Assembly (NCBI RefSeq): GCF_000835165.1
Contig: NZ_CP007790.1
Location: 2,542,001-2,606,000 of the forward strand
Length of the DNA: 64,000 nucleotides
Origin: Corynebacterium marinum DSM 44953
GTDB lineage: Bacteria; Actinomycetota; Actinomycetes; Mycobacteriales; Mycobacteriaceae
Direction: 5' to 3'
Below, one piece after another: positions 41,695 to 50,342 of this stretch (the stretch's first letter is position 1; each line of letters starts with the position of its first letter). The notes under the pieces are model-generated. The model was not told the DNA's origin. It saw nothing but the letters and a program-made list of their open reading frames with translations, and did not search any database. Made by a program: the position numbers and the translations under genes.

Positions 41695-43265
41695 TACGGC
41701 TCAATCTCCGCTTGAGAAGAAGCTACCTGCTGATCTGGTCCTTCGCGCTGTGGACCTTTCTCGCAGTTTTCCCGCCCGCCTACGAAAACTATTACCCGAC
41801 CCCCGCCGACCGGGCGTCGTTCGTAGCAGGCATGAAGCAAAACTCAGGAATGACCGCCATGTGGGGCCCTCTTGAGGAACCGGGGGATCTGGGGCAGATC
41901 GTCATGTGGGAGGCGGGCTCGATGATGATCATCCTCGGATCAGTCATGTCAGTACTGCTGATCGTCGGACTTCACCGGAAGGAGGAGCACCAGGGGAACA
42001 TGGAATTGAGGCGGTCGACGGGCATCAGGGCGACCGCTCCCGCCGCCGCCGCGATCATCACGACCGCAATCGCCTCACTGATCATGGGTGCCGGAAGCGC
42101 CCTCGTACTGTGGACGTCCGGGATGTACGTCGATGAGATGCCCCCTGAGGGTGCAGCAACCTCGGGCGCCGTCATCGCGTTGACAATGATGGGTTCCGCC
42201 GTCTTGGCGCAGCTGGTCCTGTTGTTCGTCCGGAACCCTGCTTCCATCACCCGCGTCGCACTGGTCACCGTCGCCTCTTCTTTCCTACTCAGGGCCCTGG
42301 CGGATTCCGAGGACATCGGCTGGCTGAACTGGTTTTCGCCCCTCGGGTGGAAGACGATAGTTCAGCCGTATGTAGCCGACAACTGGGGGGCCCTGGGGAT
42401 CCTCGCTGGGATCTGCCTCGCGGGAGCGACCGTCGCGACGGCCGCAGAACGGTTCCGCGAATACGGGCGACCGCTTGCCGCCCTGCCCGCGTTGCCGCAA
42501 TCCCGGAACAAACGGATACGAGGGCCGGTGCATCTGGCGATCGTGCTCAACAGGGGCACCGTGATCACCTGGACCCTCGTAATCGCCGGTCTCACCGCAT
42601 ACTTCATCGCACTCACCGGATCGCTGAGTGAATGGATGGAAACACAGGCGAACGTGGGCCAGGTATTCAAGGAGATGTTCGGGGCGGGCGATATGAAGAC
42701 CGAGTTCATCGCGTACGTGGCCAAGCTCTGCGGCATCCTCGTGGCGACCATGGGTGTTCAGACGATTGTCACCTACCGGGGCGGCGAGCTCGACAGGACC
42801 GTCGATCTCCAGCGTTCTGCCGGAATTCGAGGCTGGGTCCCTCTGGGCGTTTCCGGACTAGTGGCCGGGGCCGCCGTACTGCTCGGAACATTGGCGGTGT
42901 TTCTGGGCGGCCGGGTCGGGCTCTGGACGCAGGAGTCAACCACCTCAGGTGACTACGCCAACCTTCTTCCCGCCGCCTGGTCACAGCTGGCACCGGCTCT
43001 GCTCCTCACCGCGGTCGCGGTCGCGGTCGTAGGGTGGCTCCCGGCGCTGACCCACGTCGCCTGGGTTCCGGTTGTTTCCGCCGCCATGCTCACTCTGTTC
43101 GGCCCGGTTCTCGACGCACCCGAATGGCTCATCGACCTTTCACCTTTCGAGTACGTAGTGAAAGTGGATGACGGTTCCTGGGGCATCCACTTCCGCATGG
43201 CGCTGTCGGGACTCAGCCTCGCCGTGCTCGGGCTGTGGGGCGCCAACCGCCGGGAGATCAGGTGA
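41691..43265 (+). CDS. ABC-2 type exporter permease (polyketide/antibiotic exporter-like)
   Basis: A 524-residue permease with about twelve hydrophobic segments arranged as two related halves (around residues 15-260 and 285-520), typical of the TnrB3-like large exporter permeases in actinobacteria. Signature regions are RRSYLLIWSFALW near the start, GLHRKEEHQGNMELRRSTG and TYRGGELDRTVDLQRSAG, the two equivalent cytoplasmic loops. It follows the ATPase with ATGA overlap. Substrate is unknown; export of a toxic compound is the usual role. Confidence 0.85.
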   Translation: MIRLNLRLRRSYLLIWSFALWTFLAVFPPAYENYYPTPADRASFVAGMKQNSGMTAMWGPLEEPGDLGQIVMWEAGSMMIILGSVMSVLLIVGLHRKEEHQGNMELRRSTGIRATAPAAAAIITTAIASLIMGAGSALVLWTSGMYVDEMPPEGAATSGAVIALTMMGSAVLAQLVLLFVRNPASITRVALVTVASSFLLRALADSEDIGWLNWFSPLGWKTIVQPYVADNWGALGILAGICLAGATVATAAERFREYGRPLAALPALPQSRNKRIRGPVHLAIVLNRGTVITWTLVIAGLTAYFIALTGSLSEWMETQANVGQVFKEMFGAGDMKTEFIAYVAKLCGILVATMGVQTIVTYRGGELDRTVDLQRSAGIRGWVPLGVSGLVAGAAVLLGTLAVFLGGRVGLWTQESTTSGDYANLLPAAWSQLAPALLLTAVAVAVVGWLPALTHVAWVPVVSAAMLTLFGPVLDAPEWLIDLSPFEYVVKVDDGSWGIHFRMALSGLSLAVLGLWGANRREIR

Positions 43266-43609
43266 GCCCGTACCCACGTCGGATAGCGGAGTAGCCTTGA
43301 GGCGCTCAGCTCCGGGGGAGTGGCGGCAGGAACCGCTGACTTCCCTGGGAGATCGCGGTCCGGCGAAAAATATTGGCGCCGGGAACGCCCATCGGGTTAA
43401 GTCACAGTGACTTTACACAGGTAAGCATTGATCCCGGTGACTTGAGTAGAGTTTCATCACTAGGATAATAATTCAACAATAGGGAAACCAATTCGTTGAT
43501 TAAACCTAATATTTCTATCCCCCATACTCAACCTAAAATATTATCGGGGCGGGAAATCTTTTCCCACAACCATCTCACCAACACTGCAGATCAGGGGCAT
43601 AATGAGGTC
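43266..43609. other. AT-rich 344-bp intergenic control region
   Basis: No gene is supported here. The first 130 bp are mixed sequence; 43390-43560 is much more AT-rich than anything else in the window. It holds a perfect inverted repeat AAGTCACAGTGACTT (43399-43413), another GTGACTT half-site (43438-43444), a good promoter candidate TTGAGT-N16-GATAAT (43442-43469), an 8-bp inverted repeat TAATATTT/AAATATTA (43507-43514 and 43536-43543) and a small GGGAA/TTCCC hairpin (43551-43565). All point toward control of the Rieske gene downstream. Confidence 0.6.
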
Positions 43610-43990
43610 ATGTCTGAATCTCATTCACTTTGCAACCGACGCATGTTCCTGCTCGGAACGGCCACCACTTTCGCGGGCGCGTTTCTGGCGGCCTGCGGCA
43701 GCGAACCGAGCGTGGAGGTTGCGGCCGCGGACGTGCCGGTGGGCAGCGCGGCCATCTTCGATGGTTTCATCATTGCACAGCCCACCGTGGGCACATACGT
43801 AGCCTACTCCCAAGCGTGCCCGCACCAGCGTAACCCCATCACCGAGGTGGAGGGGGACACCGTCCGATGCACCGCTCACAACTCGGTGTTCAACATCACC
43901 GACGGTTCGGTCGTCTCGGGGGTGGCGCGGGACCCGCTAATTCCGGCGAAGCTGGAGCAGGCGGGCGGCAGGCTGAACGTCAGAAACTAG
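43610..43990 (+). CDS. Exported Rieske [2Fe-2S] protein with Tat-like and lipobox signals
   Basis: A 126-residue protein. The N-terminus CNRRMFLLGTATTFAGAFLAACGSEP combines a twin-arginine with a lipobox (LAAC), suggesting Tat export of a folded Fe-S protein followed by lipid anchoring. The Rieske domain follows, with cluster ligands in QACPHQRNPITE and VRCTAHNSVFNI. Such small exported Rieske proteins may pass electrons outside the membrane; partner unknown. ATG at 43610 is chosen because it places the signal at the start; the frame is open to a TTG at 43496. It ends 11 bp inside the convergent oxidoreductase gene. Confidence 0.83.
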   Translation: MSESHSLCNRRMFLLGTATTFAGAFLAACGSEPSVEVAAADVPVGSAAIFDGFIIAQPTVGTYVAYSQACPHQRNPITEVEGDTVRCTAHNSVFNITDGSVVSGVARDPLIPAKLEQAGGRLNVRN

Positions 43991-45071
43991 CGCGGGCGTA
44001 GGAGCCCGGGTAAGGGATCTCCTCCCGCCTCAGCCCGAGTTCGTGAGCAGCCCGCAGCGGCCAAGCGGCGTCGAGGAGGGCTGCGCGGCCGATGAGGACG
44101 GCGTCGGCAAGCGACTCGTCGAGGATCTCCTGCGCCTGCTGCGGCTCGGTAATCAAACCGACGGCAGCGGTGGGGATGCCTGCGCCCCGTCGGATCTCGG
44201 CGGCGAAAGGGACCTGGTAGCCGGGGCCGACCGGGATGTCGGCGCGCGAGGCGCCGCCCGTGGTGACGTCGATCAGGTCGACCCCTTCATCTCTGAGGAG
44301 GCCGGCCAGGCTCACCGTCTGCGCGAGATCCCATGCGCCGTCAATCCAGTCGGTGGCGGAGAGCCGGACGATCAGGGGCATGCCCTCGGGGATGGCCGCG
44401 CGCACGGCGGCGGCGACCCGACGGATGAGACGGGTGCGGTTGTTGAAGGAGCCGCCCCATTCATCGGTGCGGTGGTTGGCCAGGGGAGTGAGGAACTGGT
44501 GCAGGAGGTAACCGTGGGCGCCGTGGATCTCGACGGTGTCGAAACCCGCGCGGACGGCGCGCTCCGCGGAGGCGGCGAATTGCCCGGGGACGGCTTGGAT
44601 TTCGGCGGGCGTCATTTCCCGCGGGACGGCGAGGCCGTCGTTGGCCACCGCGGAGGGGCCCAGAGCCACCCAGCCGCCGTGGCTGACGGGGATGGTGCCG
44701 GTGTCATCGACGGGCTTCTGGCCGGGGCGGGCCGGTACGGTGGAGGCCTTGCGTCCTGCGTGGTTGAGTTGGATGCCCATTTTCGCCCCCTGGGAATGGG
44801 CGAAGCGCACGATGCGGGCCCAGGCCTCTTCCTGCCGGTCGTTCCAGAGTCCGGTGCACAGGGGGGAAATACGGCCCTCCGGGACGACGCCGGTGGACTC
44901 CGCGATGATGAGGCCGAAACCGCCGGCGGCGCGGGCGCCGTAATGCACGGTGTGCCAGTCCTCGGGCGTTCCGTCGGCGTCGAAGGCGTGGTACTGGCAC
45001 ATGGGTGGCAGCCAGACACGGTTGCGGATTTCCAGGTTGCGGAGACGGAGGGGGGAGAAGAGTGACGTCAT
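43980..45071 (-). CDS. NADH:flavin oxidoreductase, Old Yellow Enzyme family (YqjM-like)
   Basis: A 363-residue FMN-dependent TIM barrel. MTSLFSPLRLRNLEIRNRVWLPPMCQYHA at the N-terminus contains the Cys of the YqjM class; QLNHAGRKAS, the active-site pair in VEIHGAHGYLLHQFLTPLANHRTDEWGG, and FMN-phosphate motif DAVLIGRAALLDAAWPL follow. Such enzymes reduce activated C=C bonds of electrophiles, nitro compounds or oxidised lipids. The ATG at 45071 is chosen; the much longer open frame upstream is antisense to the transporter. It diverges from that transporter with a 36-bp gap. Confidence 0.92.
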   Translation of the reverse strand: MTSLFSPLRLRNLEIRNRVWLPPMCQYHAFDADGTPEDWHTVHYGARAAGGFGLIIAESTGVVPEGRISPLCTGLWNDRQEEAWARIVRFAHSQGAKMGIQLNHAGRKASTVPARPGQKPVDDTGTIPVSHGGWVALGPSAVANDGLAVPREMTPAEIQAVPGQFAASAERAVRAGFDTVEIHGAHGYLLHQFLTPLANHRTDEWGGSFNNRTRLIRRVAAAVRAAIPEGMPLIVRLSATDWIDGAWDLAQTVSLAGLLRDEGVDLIDVTTGGASRADIPVGPGYQVPFAAEIRRGAGIPTAAVGLITEPQQAQEILDESLADAVLIGRAALLDAAWPLRAAHELGLRREEIPYPGSYARASF

Positions 45072-45073
45072 AT

Positions 45074-45088
45074 GACCTACCTTAGGTC
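45074..45088. promoter_or_regulatory. 15-bp inverted repeat between divergent OYE and BASS genes
   Basis: GACCTACCTTAGGTC has perfect 6-bp arms and sits in the 36-bp gap between two divergent starts. It may be an operator for both genes. Confidence 0.45.
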
Positions 45089-45107
45089 GGGTCGTACACT
45101 TCAAGGC

Positions 45108-46091
45108 ATGTTGTCCCGACTCAAGCGGACTGACCCGCTCATCGTCCTGATTATCCTTGCGGTGGTGGCGGCGATCATCGCCCCGGCGCGCGGTAGCTTC
45201 GCGGAGTGGTTCGCCACAGCGACGAACATCGCGATTGCGCTGCTCTTCTTCCTCTACGGCGCACGCCTGTCCACCAGAGAGGCAATCAAGGGCCTCATGC
45301 ACTGGCGTCTGCATCTCCTCATTCTGGCGTTCACGTTCCTGGTGTTCCCGTTGATCGGGCTGGCCCTCAAACCCCTGACACTGGTCATCTCCGAGGATCT
45401 GTACATGGGCATCCTCTTCATGACGCTCGTCCCCTCCACCGTCCAGTCGTCCGTGGCCTTCACGTCGATCGCGCGGGGCAACTTCGCGGGCGCCATCGTG
45501 GCGGCGAGTGCCTCGAACCTGGCGGGCGTGTTCCTCACGCCGATACTGGTGATGCTGCTGCTGTCCCGGGGCGACGGGATCAACGTCGACGCGCAGGTCT
45601 TCCTCGACATCGCCGTGCTGCTGCTCCTGCCGTTCGTTCTCGGCCAGATTCTGCGCAAGTGGGTGAAGGGGATCGCGGCGAACAAGGCGACGAAGATCGT
45701 CGACCGCGGCTCCATCACCATGGTCGTCTATTCGGCGTTCTCGGCGGGCATGGTCGCGGGCGTGTGGTCCCAGGTGTCGGCGGGGGAGATCGCCTTCCTC
45801 ATTGTCTTCTCCATCGTTCTGGTGGCCATCATGCTCTGGCTCACCCGGTTCACCGCGCTCCGCCTGGGATTCAACCAGAAGGACATGAAGGCGATCCAGT
45901 TCTGTGGCACGAAGAAGTCGCTGGCGACCGGTTTGCCGATGGCGTCCGTCATCTTCGGCGGCGCCAGCATCGGCCTCCTCATCCTGCCGTTGATGATCTT
46001 CCACCAGGTCCAGCTGATGATGTGCTCCTGGCTCGCGGCCCGTTACGCCCGCCAGGCGCCGCCCCGCAAGCCGGTCACTCTCAGTTCCTGA
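45108..46091 (+). CDS. Bile acid:sodium symporter (BASS/SBF-like) family transporter
   Basis: A 327-residue protein with about ten hydrophobic segments. IAIALLFFLYGARLSTREAIKGLMHWRLHLLIL, MTLVPSTVQSSVAFTSIARGNFAGAIVAASASNLAGVFLTP and FCGTKKSLATGLPMASVIFG are characteristic of the YfeH/P7 branch of the family. Substrate unknown; some members handle organic anions or arsenite-like solutes. ATG at 45108 has AAGG upstream; ATG at 45072 adds 12 residues but lies inside the inverted repeat. Confidence 0.87.
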   Translation: MLSRLKRTDPLIVLIILAVVAAIIAPARGSFAEWFATATNIAIALLFFLYGARLSTREAIKGLMHWRLHLLILAFTFLVFPLIGLALKPLTLVISEDLYMGILFMTLVPSTVQSSVAFTSIARGNFAGAIVAASASNLAGVFLTPILVMLLLSRGDGINVDAQVFLDIAVLLLLPFVLGQILRKWVKGIAANKATKIVDRGSITMVVYSAFSAGMVAGVWSQVSAGEIAFLIVFSIVLVAIMLWLTRFTALRLGFNQKDMKAIQFCGTKKSLATGLPMASVIFGGASIGLLILPLMIFHQVQLMMCSWLAARYARQAPPRKPVTLSS

Positions 46092-46118
46092 TTGCTTTTC
46101 GACGCCCCACGACGCACG

Positions 46119-46439
46119 ATGTTTCACGTGAAACCGAACATCCACGTCCGCATTGAACTGTCCGTCCCCGGCGCCGGCTCCATCATCCACGTTGCCGAGC
46201 TCGTCGAGATGGACCCCCACACCTGCGCCATGATCCGCATTATCGAGCTGGACCCCTCGGAAATCATCCGGGGCGCGGCCACCCAGGAGAAGTCGGCGGG
46301 CATGGCCAATGCGCCCAGCCCGGTGGTGCCCCACCCCGACACCTATGCCGAGTTCCCCGACATCGAGCACCGCTTCCTCAGCGCGGAGGAATTCGAAGGA
46401 CTGTGGGCGGAGGCCGCCGCGGCTTTCCCCGAGCTCTAG
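46119..46439 (+). CDS. Small hypothetical protein whose start codon lies in a parS site
   Basis: A 106-residue soluble protein beginning MFHVKPNIHVRIELSVPGAGSIIHVAELVEMDP. No family is recognised. The sequence reads as a small alpha/beta protein with an acidic C-terminus (PDIEHRFLSAEEFEGLWAEAAAAFPEL). The first codons overlap the parS at 46120-46135, which encodes FHVK. An upstream in-frame start at 46092 is less likely. It follows the BASS gene by 27 bp and converges with azlD (4 bp overlap). Confidence 0.65.
   Translation: MFHVKPNIHVRIELSVPGAGSIIHVAELVEMDPHTCAMIRIIELDPSEIIRGAATQEKSAGMANAPSPVVPHPDTYAEFPDIEHRFLSAEEFEGLWAEAAAAFPEL
46120..46135. promoter_or_regulatory. parS site at the start of the 46119 gene
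   Basis: TGTTTCACGTGAAACC matches parS at 15 of 16 positions; its 14-bp core is perfect. It overlaps a start codon. Confidence 0.92.
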
Positions 46440-46777
46440 AAGACGAAGTTCACCAGGCCCATGTAGGCCAGGGTTCCGCCGAGGATGGAGAGCCCGGAGT
46501 CCCGCCGCCAGGCGTGCAATCCGAGGGTCACCGCCACCCCGAGCAACGCCGCCGGTACTCCGCCGGGCGCTCCCACCTGGCCGAAGAGCGTGTACACGAC
46601 GAGCACCGTCATCACACCCACCGGCATCATCCTGCCGAGCAGGGCGAAGAACTGGTTCCCCCGCAGCGCCGAGACGAACGTGAAGGGGAGCCAGCGCAGG
46701 GCGAGCGTGATCACGCCGATAGGGATGAGAACGGCGAAGACCTCGGTGAGGGTCACGCCCTCGGGAAGCCCGTACAT
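46436..46777 (-). CDS. azlD: Branched-chain amino acid exporter small subunit, AzlD/BrnE-like
   Basis: A 113-residue protein with four hydrophobic segments: LTEVFAVLIPIGVITLALRWLPF, FALLGRMMPVGVMTVLVVYTLF, AALLGVAVTLGLHAW and SGLSILGGTLAYMGLVNFVF, matching AzlD. With AzlC it forms the two-component exporter known in C. glutamicum as BrnFE, exporting isoleucine, leucine, valine and methionine. The ATG shares one base with the azlC stop (TGATG). Confidence 0.9.
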   Translation of the reverse strand: MYGLPEGVTLTEVFAVLIPIGVITLALRWLPFTFVSALRGNQFFALLGRMMPVGVMTVLVVYTLFGQVGAPGGVPAALLGVAVTLGLHAWRRDSGLSILGGTLAYMGLVNFVF

Positions 46778-47463
46778 CAGACCCGCCACTCCAGGGCCTT
46801 GTCCAGGCCGGGGGAGACGTGGCGCCCGATGAGCACGAGGAAGTAGGCGCTCAGCGCGACCATGAGCAGCTGGCCCGGCGCCGCCAGGCCCGCCAGGATA
46901 GCCAGGCCGCCGGCGAGCAGGATGAGGGAGAGGTCGCGGTTGTTGCGGAACGTCTCCCATGCAAGGACGACGAACAGGGCGACGAGCGCGAACTCCATGC
47001 CCTTGATCCCCGGTGGGATGATCAGGCCGGCCAGCGCCCCCACGATGCCGGGGAGGACCCACATCAGCTGGCAGAAGATCTGGACCGTGAGGACGTGCAC
47101 TCCGCTGGCGGGTCGGCGGGCGGAGGCGATGGCGTAGGACTCGTCGGTGAGCGCGTAGGTGGAGTAGGCGCGCCCCGCGCGGCTGTCAACAAGGTGGCGG
47201 GGGAAGGTCAACCCGTAGAAGATGTGCCGGAAATTGACCATGAAACCGGTGATTGCGGCCGAGACGGGGCCGACGCCCGCGGTGATGAGGTTGATCGCCA
47301 GGTACTCCATGGAGCCGGCGTAGATGAGCACCGAGAAAATCGGCGTCCACCACCAGGCGAAGCCGACCTGGGTCATCAGCAGTCCGAAAGCCAGCCCCAG
47401 GGGAATGAGTCCGAGTGCGACTGCCCAGCTGTCCCGGATTCCCCCGCGGATCTGGTCGATCAA
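46777..47463 (-). CDS. azlC: Branched-chain amino acid exporter large subunit, AzlC/BrnF-like
   Basis: A 228-residue protein with the AzlC pattern: ALGLIPLGLAFGLLMTQVGF, FSVLIYAGSMEYLAINLITAGV, FMVNFRHIFYGL and TDESYAIASARRP. No ATG exists near the family start. A TTG at 47463, overlapping the yqgE stop (TTGA), gives the expected N-terminus LIDQIRGGIRDSWA and would be translationally coupled. The frame continues upstream through yqgE but that portion is Arg/Pro-rich shadow. The start choice is moderately sure. Confidence 0.87.
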   Translation of the reverse strand: MIDQIRGGIRDSWAVALGLIPLGLAFGLLMTQVGFAWWWTPIFSVLIYAGSMEYLAINLITAGVGPVSAAITGFMVNFRHIFYGLTFPRHLVDSRAGRAYSTYALTDESYAIASARRPASGVHVLTVQIFCQLMWVLPGIVGALAGLIIPPGIKGMEFALVALFVVLAWETFRNNRDLSLILLAGGLAILAGLAAPGQLLMVALSAYFLVLIGRHVSPGLDKALEWRV

Positions 47464-48071
47464 TTGTCCGCCAGGTCCGCCGGGAACGTGGAGAACAGCG
47501 GGAGGGGCATCTGCTGCCGGCGCATGACGTCGCCCCACAGGTCGGTGCGTCCGGGGACGACGACATCGGTGGGCAGGGCGGGGGTGACGTACCAGTCGCC
47601 GCGTTCGATCTCCCCGTCGAGCTGGCCGGGGGCCCACTCTGCGTACCCGGCGAACAGGCGCATGCCTTCGACGAATTCGGCGATGGAGCCGGGGTCGGCG
47701 CGCAGGTCGACGTGGGCGAGGCGGTTGGCCAGGCGGTTGAGGTGCGGGACCTCGTCCATGTCCACCCCCGCCTTGGTCATGGCCAGGCCGACGACGGACT
47801 GCTGGTTGAGGGGGCCGCCGATGTAGAGGGCCTGGGGCTTGGCGACGGCGGGCAGCCACTCCGGCATGACGTTGAACACCGCCAGGTCGCTCCGCGACGC
47901 GAGGTTGACGCCGAAGGTCAACTGCTCGTTGTGCTCGATGATGAGCACCACGGATCGGTTGAACTCCTCGGACAGCATGCCGGGGGCTGCCACCAGCAGC
48001 ATGCCCGGGGCGGGATCGTTGCGCTCGAGGGCGTTGAAGAGACGGTCGGCGTAGAAATCTGACATGGACAC
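47460..48071 (-). CDS. YqgE/AlgH family (UPF0301) protein
   Basis: A 203-residue protein with the family pattern PGMLLVAAPGMLSEEFNRSVVLIIEHNEQLTFGVNLAS, PQALYIGGPLNQQSVVGLA and AEFVEGMRLFAGYAEWAPGQLDGEIERGDWYV. Function is unclear; the AlgH name comes from alginate regulation in pseudomonads. GTG at 48071 has GGAGG about 8 nt upstream; ATG at 48065 is the alternative. The stop overlaps the azlC TTG. Confidence 0.9.
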   Translation of the reverse strand: MSMSDFYADRLFNALERNDPAPGMLLVAAPGMLSEEFNRSVVLIIEHNEQLTFGVNLASRSDLAVFNVMPEWLPAVAKPQALYIGGPLNQQSVVGLAMTKAGVDMDEVPHLNRLANRLAHVDLRADPGSIAEFVEGMRLFAGYAEWAPGQLDGEIERGDWYVTPALPTDVVVPGRTDLWGDVMRRQQMPLPLFSTFPADLADN

Positions 48072-48086
48072 AGCGACTACCTCCTG

Positions 48087-49556
48087 TTAGCTCTTGCCCT
48101 GTGACTGTTCAGCTTCCCACCACGTGCGCAGTTCCGCAATTGCATCGTCGCGTTCGAGCGGGCCGCGTTCCAGCCGCAGCTCCTTGAGGAACTGCCAGGC
48201 GCGGCCTACGGCGGGCCCGGCGGGGAGGTCGAGGATGGTCATGATCTCGTTGCCGTCGAGGTCGGGGCGCACGCGGTCGAGGTCCTCCCGGGCGGCGATG
48301 TCGGCGATCCGCTCCTCCAGGTGGTCGTAGGTGCGCTGGAGGCGGGCGGCCTTGCGCTGGTTGCGGGTGGTGGAATCCGCCCGGACGAGCTTGTGCAGGC
48401 GGGGGAGCAGCTGACCGGCGTCGGTGACGTAGCGGCGGACGGCGGAATCGGTCCACTGGCCTTCCCCGAAGCCGTAGAAGCGCATGTGCAGGTACACCAG
48501 CTGGCTGATGTCCGCGACCATCTGTTTCGGGTACTTCAGTCCGCGGAGCCGCCGCCGGACGAGCTTGGCGCCCACGACCTCGTGGTGGTGGAAGGTGACG
48601 CGGCCGTCGTCGTTGAAGGCGCGGGTCTGCGGTTTGCCGCAGTCGTGGAGCAGCGCCGCCCAGCGCAGGACGAGGTCGGGTCCGTCCTCCTCCTGCTCCA
48701 TGGCCTGGCGCAGCACCTGCATGGAGTGCGCGTAGACGTCCTTGTGCTGGTGGTGCTCGTCTTTCATGTCGCGCATGGCGGGGATCTCGGGGAAGATGTG
48801 CGCGGCGATGCCGGTGTTGACCAGGAGGTTGAGGCCGGTCCACGGGGCGGCGCCCGTCATCAGCTTGTTCAGCTCCAGCTGGATGCGTTCGACGGTGATG
48901 CGGTTGATCTGCCCGGACATGTCGGTCATGGCCTTCTTCACCCGGTCGGCCACGTTGAATCCGAGGTGGGAGACGAAGCGGGCGGCGCGGAGCATGCGCA
49001 GCGGATCGTCGTGGAAGGAGATCTCCGGGGTGTCGGGGGTGTCGAGCCGCTTGTTCACCAGGTCGTCGAGGCCGCCGACGGGGTCGTGGAAACGGCCGGT
49101 GAGGGAACCGCGGTCGTCGAGAAGCAGCTCGACGGCCATGGCGTTGATGCGGAAGTCGCGGCGGACGAGGTCGCCCTCGAGCGTGTCGCCGAAGACGACC
49201 TCGGGGTTGCGGCTCTGGCCGTCGTAGGTGTCGGCGCGGAAGGTGGTGATCTCGACCTGCTGGCCGCGGTGCTGGGCAGAGACGGTGCCGAAGTCGATGC
49301 CGGTGTCCCACACGGTGCCGGCCCAGGACTCGAGGATCTCCTTGAGCACGTCGGGGCGGGCGGGGGTGGTGAAATCGAGGTCGTCGCCGAGGCGGCCGAG
49401 GATGGCGTCGCGGACGGAACCTCCGACGAGGTAGAGCGGCAGGTCTCGGGCGGTGAACTCGGCGACGAGGTCGGCGAGCACATCCTCCAGGGACGAGATC
49501 GCCTGCTCGGCCTTCGCCAGGAGTGCCAGGGGAGTCAGAGATTCGTCGGGATTCAC
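48087..49556 (-). CDS. cca: CCA tRNA nucleotidyltransferase
   Basis: A 489-residue protein that adds or repairs the 3'-CCA of tRNA. The nucleotidyltransferase head has [24 protein letters not shown] (metal-binding DxD) and [26 protein letters not shown] follows. An HD domain is present ([17 protein letters not shown]), as in actinobacterial enzymes. The frame is open far upstream; GTG at 49556 ([18 protein letters not shown]) is chosen as the most plausible start. It diverges from the Nudix gene. Confidence 0.94.
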   Translation of the reverse strand: MNPDESLTPLALLAKAEQAISSLEDVLADLVAEFTARDLPLYLVGGSVRDAILGRLGDDLDFTTPARPDVLKEILESWAGTVWDTGIDFGTVSAQHRGQQVEITTFRADTYDGQSRNPEVVFGDTLEGDLVRRDFRINAMAVELLLDDRGSLTGRFHDPVGGLDDLVNKRLDTPDTPEISFHDDPLRMLRAARFVSHLGFNVADRVKKAMTDMSGQINRITVERIQLELNKLMTGAAPWTGLNLLVNTGIAAHIFPEIPAMRDMKDEHHQHKDVYAHSMQVLRQAMEQEEDGPDLVLRWAALLHDCGKPQTRAFNDDGRVTFHHHEVVGAKLVRRRLRGLKYPKQMVADISQLVYLHMRFYGFGEGQWTDSAVRRYVTDAGQLLPRLHKLVRADSTTRNQRKAARLQRTYDHLEERIADIAAREDLDRVRPDLDGNEIMTILDLPAGPAVGRAWQFLKELRLERGPLERDDAIAELRTWWEAEQSQGKS

Positions 49557-49631
49557 ACCTGTGGAGTCTACCGGGGACACGCGGTACCCAGGGAATTCGG
49601 AATGGTCGTCGCAGCGGATACGATCATGGGG

Positions 49632-50342
49632 ATGACTGAGAATGATCCCCAGGGCCCCAAGCGCCGGCGACGCCGCCGGTCGCGTCGTCGTGGTTCCGGA
49701 AATCAGTCGGGCGCGGCCCAGCAGAAGCCGGCCCAGAGCCCTTCCGAGCAGAAGGAGACGAAGGGCCGCCGACGCCGCCCGCAGCGCAACCAGCAGCGGA
49801 ACCCGCAGCGCAACCAGCACAAGGCCCAGCAGAACCGCATGGTCACCCGGGACGAGACGTCCGCGGGCGGGCTCGTGGTCTCGGGTCTCGCGGAGGCCGT
49901 CAACGACGCCGGCGAGGTCGATCTGGGCCGTATCTATGTGGCGCTCATCGGGCGCCTGGACCGCCGGGGCCGGCTGCTGTGGTCGATGCCCAAGGGCCAC
50001 GTGGAGCCGGACGAGGAGCTCGGCGCCACCGCGGAGCGCGAGGTCTGGGAGGAGACGGGCGTCTACGGGGAGACGTTCGCCGATCTGGGCGTGATCGACT
50101 ACTGGTTCGTCTCGGAGGGGGTGCGCATCCACAAGACAGTGCACCACCACCTGCTGCGTTTCGTCGACGGGGATCTCAACGACGAGGACCCGGAGGTGAC
50201 CGAGGTGGCGTGGATCCCGGTGTCGGAGCTCATCGAGCACCTGGCGTACGCGGATGAACGCAAGCTCGCGCGCACCGCGCACGATCTTCTGCCTGAGCTG
50301 GCGCGGGAGGAGAAGGCCGCAGGAAGGGCGACCCCGAGGTGA
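49632..50342 (+). CDS. Nudix hydrolase with basic disordered N-terminus
   Basis: A 236-residue protein. Residues 1-70 are Arg/Gln-rich and unstructured ([24 protein letters not shown]), possibly RNA- or DNA-binding. The Nudix box is complete: [23 protein letters not shown] at about residue 120. Position next to cca and DUF6049 is conserved in Corynebacteriales (the Rv3908 / MutT4 position). ATG at 49632, or 49626 for two extra residues. The stop overlaps the next gene's GTG. Confidence 0.9.
   Translation: MTENDPQGPKRRRRRRSRRRGSGNQSGAAQQKPAQSPSEQKETKGRRRRPQRNQQRNPQRNQHKAQQNRMVTRDETSAGGLVVSGLAEAVNDAGEVDLGRIYVALIGRLDRRGRLLWSMPKGHVEPDEELGATAEREVWEETGVYGETFADLGVIDYWFVSEGVRIHKTVHHHLLRFVDGDLNDEDPEVTEVAWIPVSELIEHLAYADERKLARTAHDLLPELAREEKAAGRATPR

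Noticed and set aside
45074..45088. GACCTACCTTAGGTC as a DtxR iron box
   Set aside because: It shares only TTAGGT with the DtxR motif, and arm order and length do not fit.
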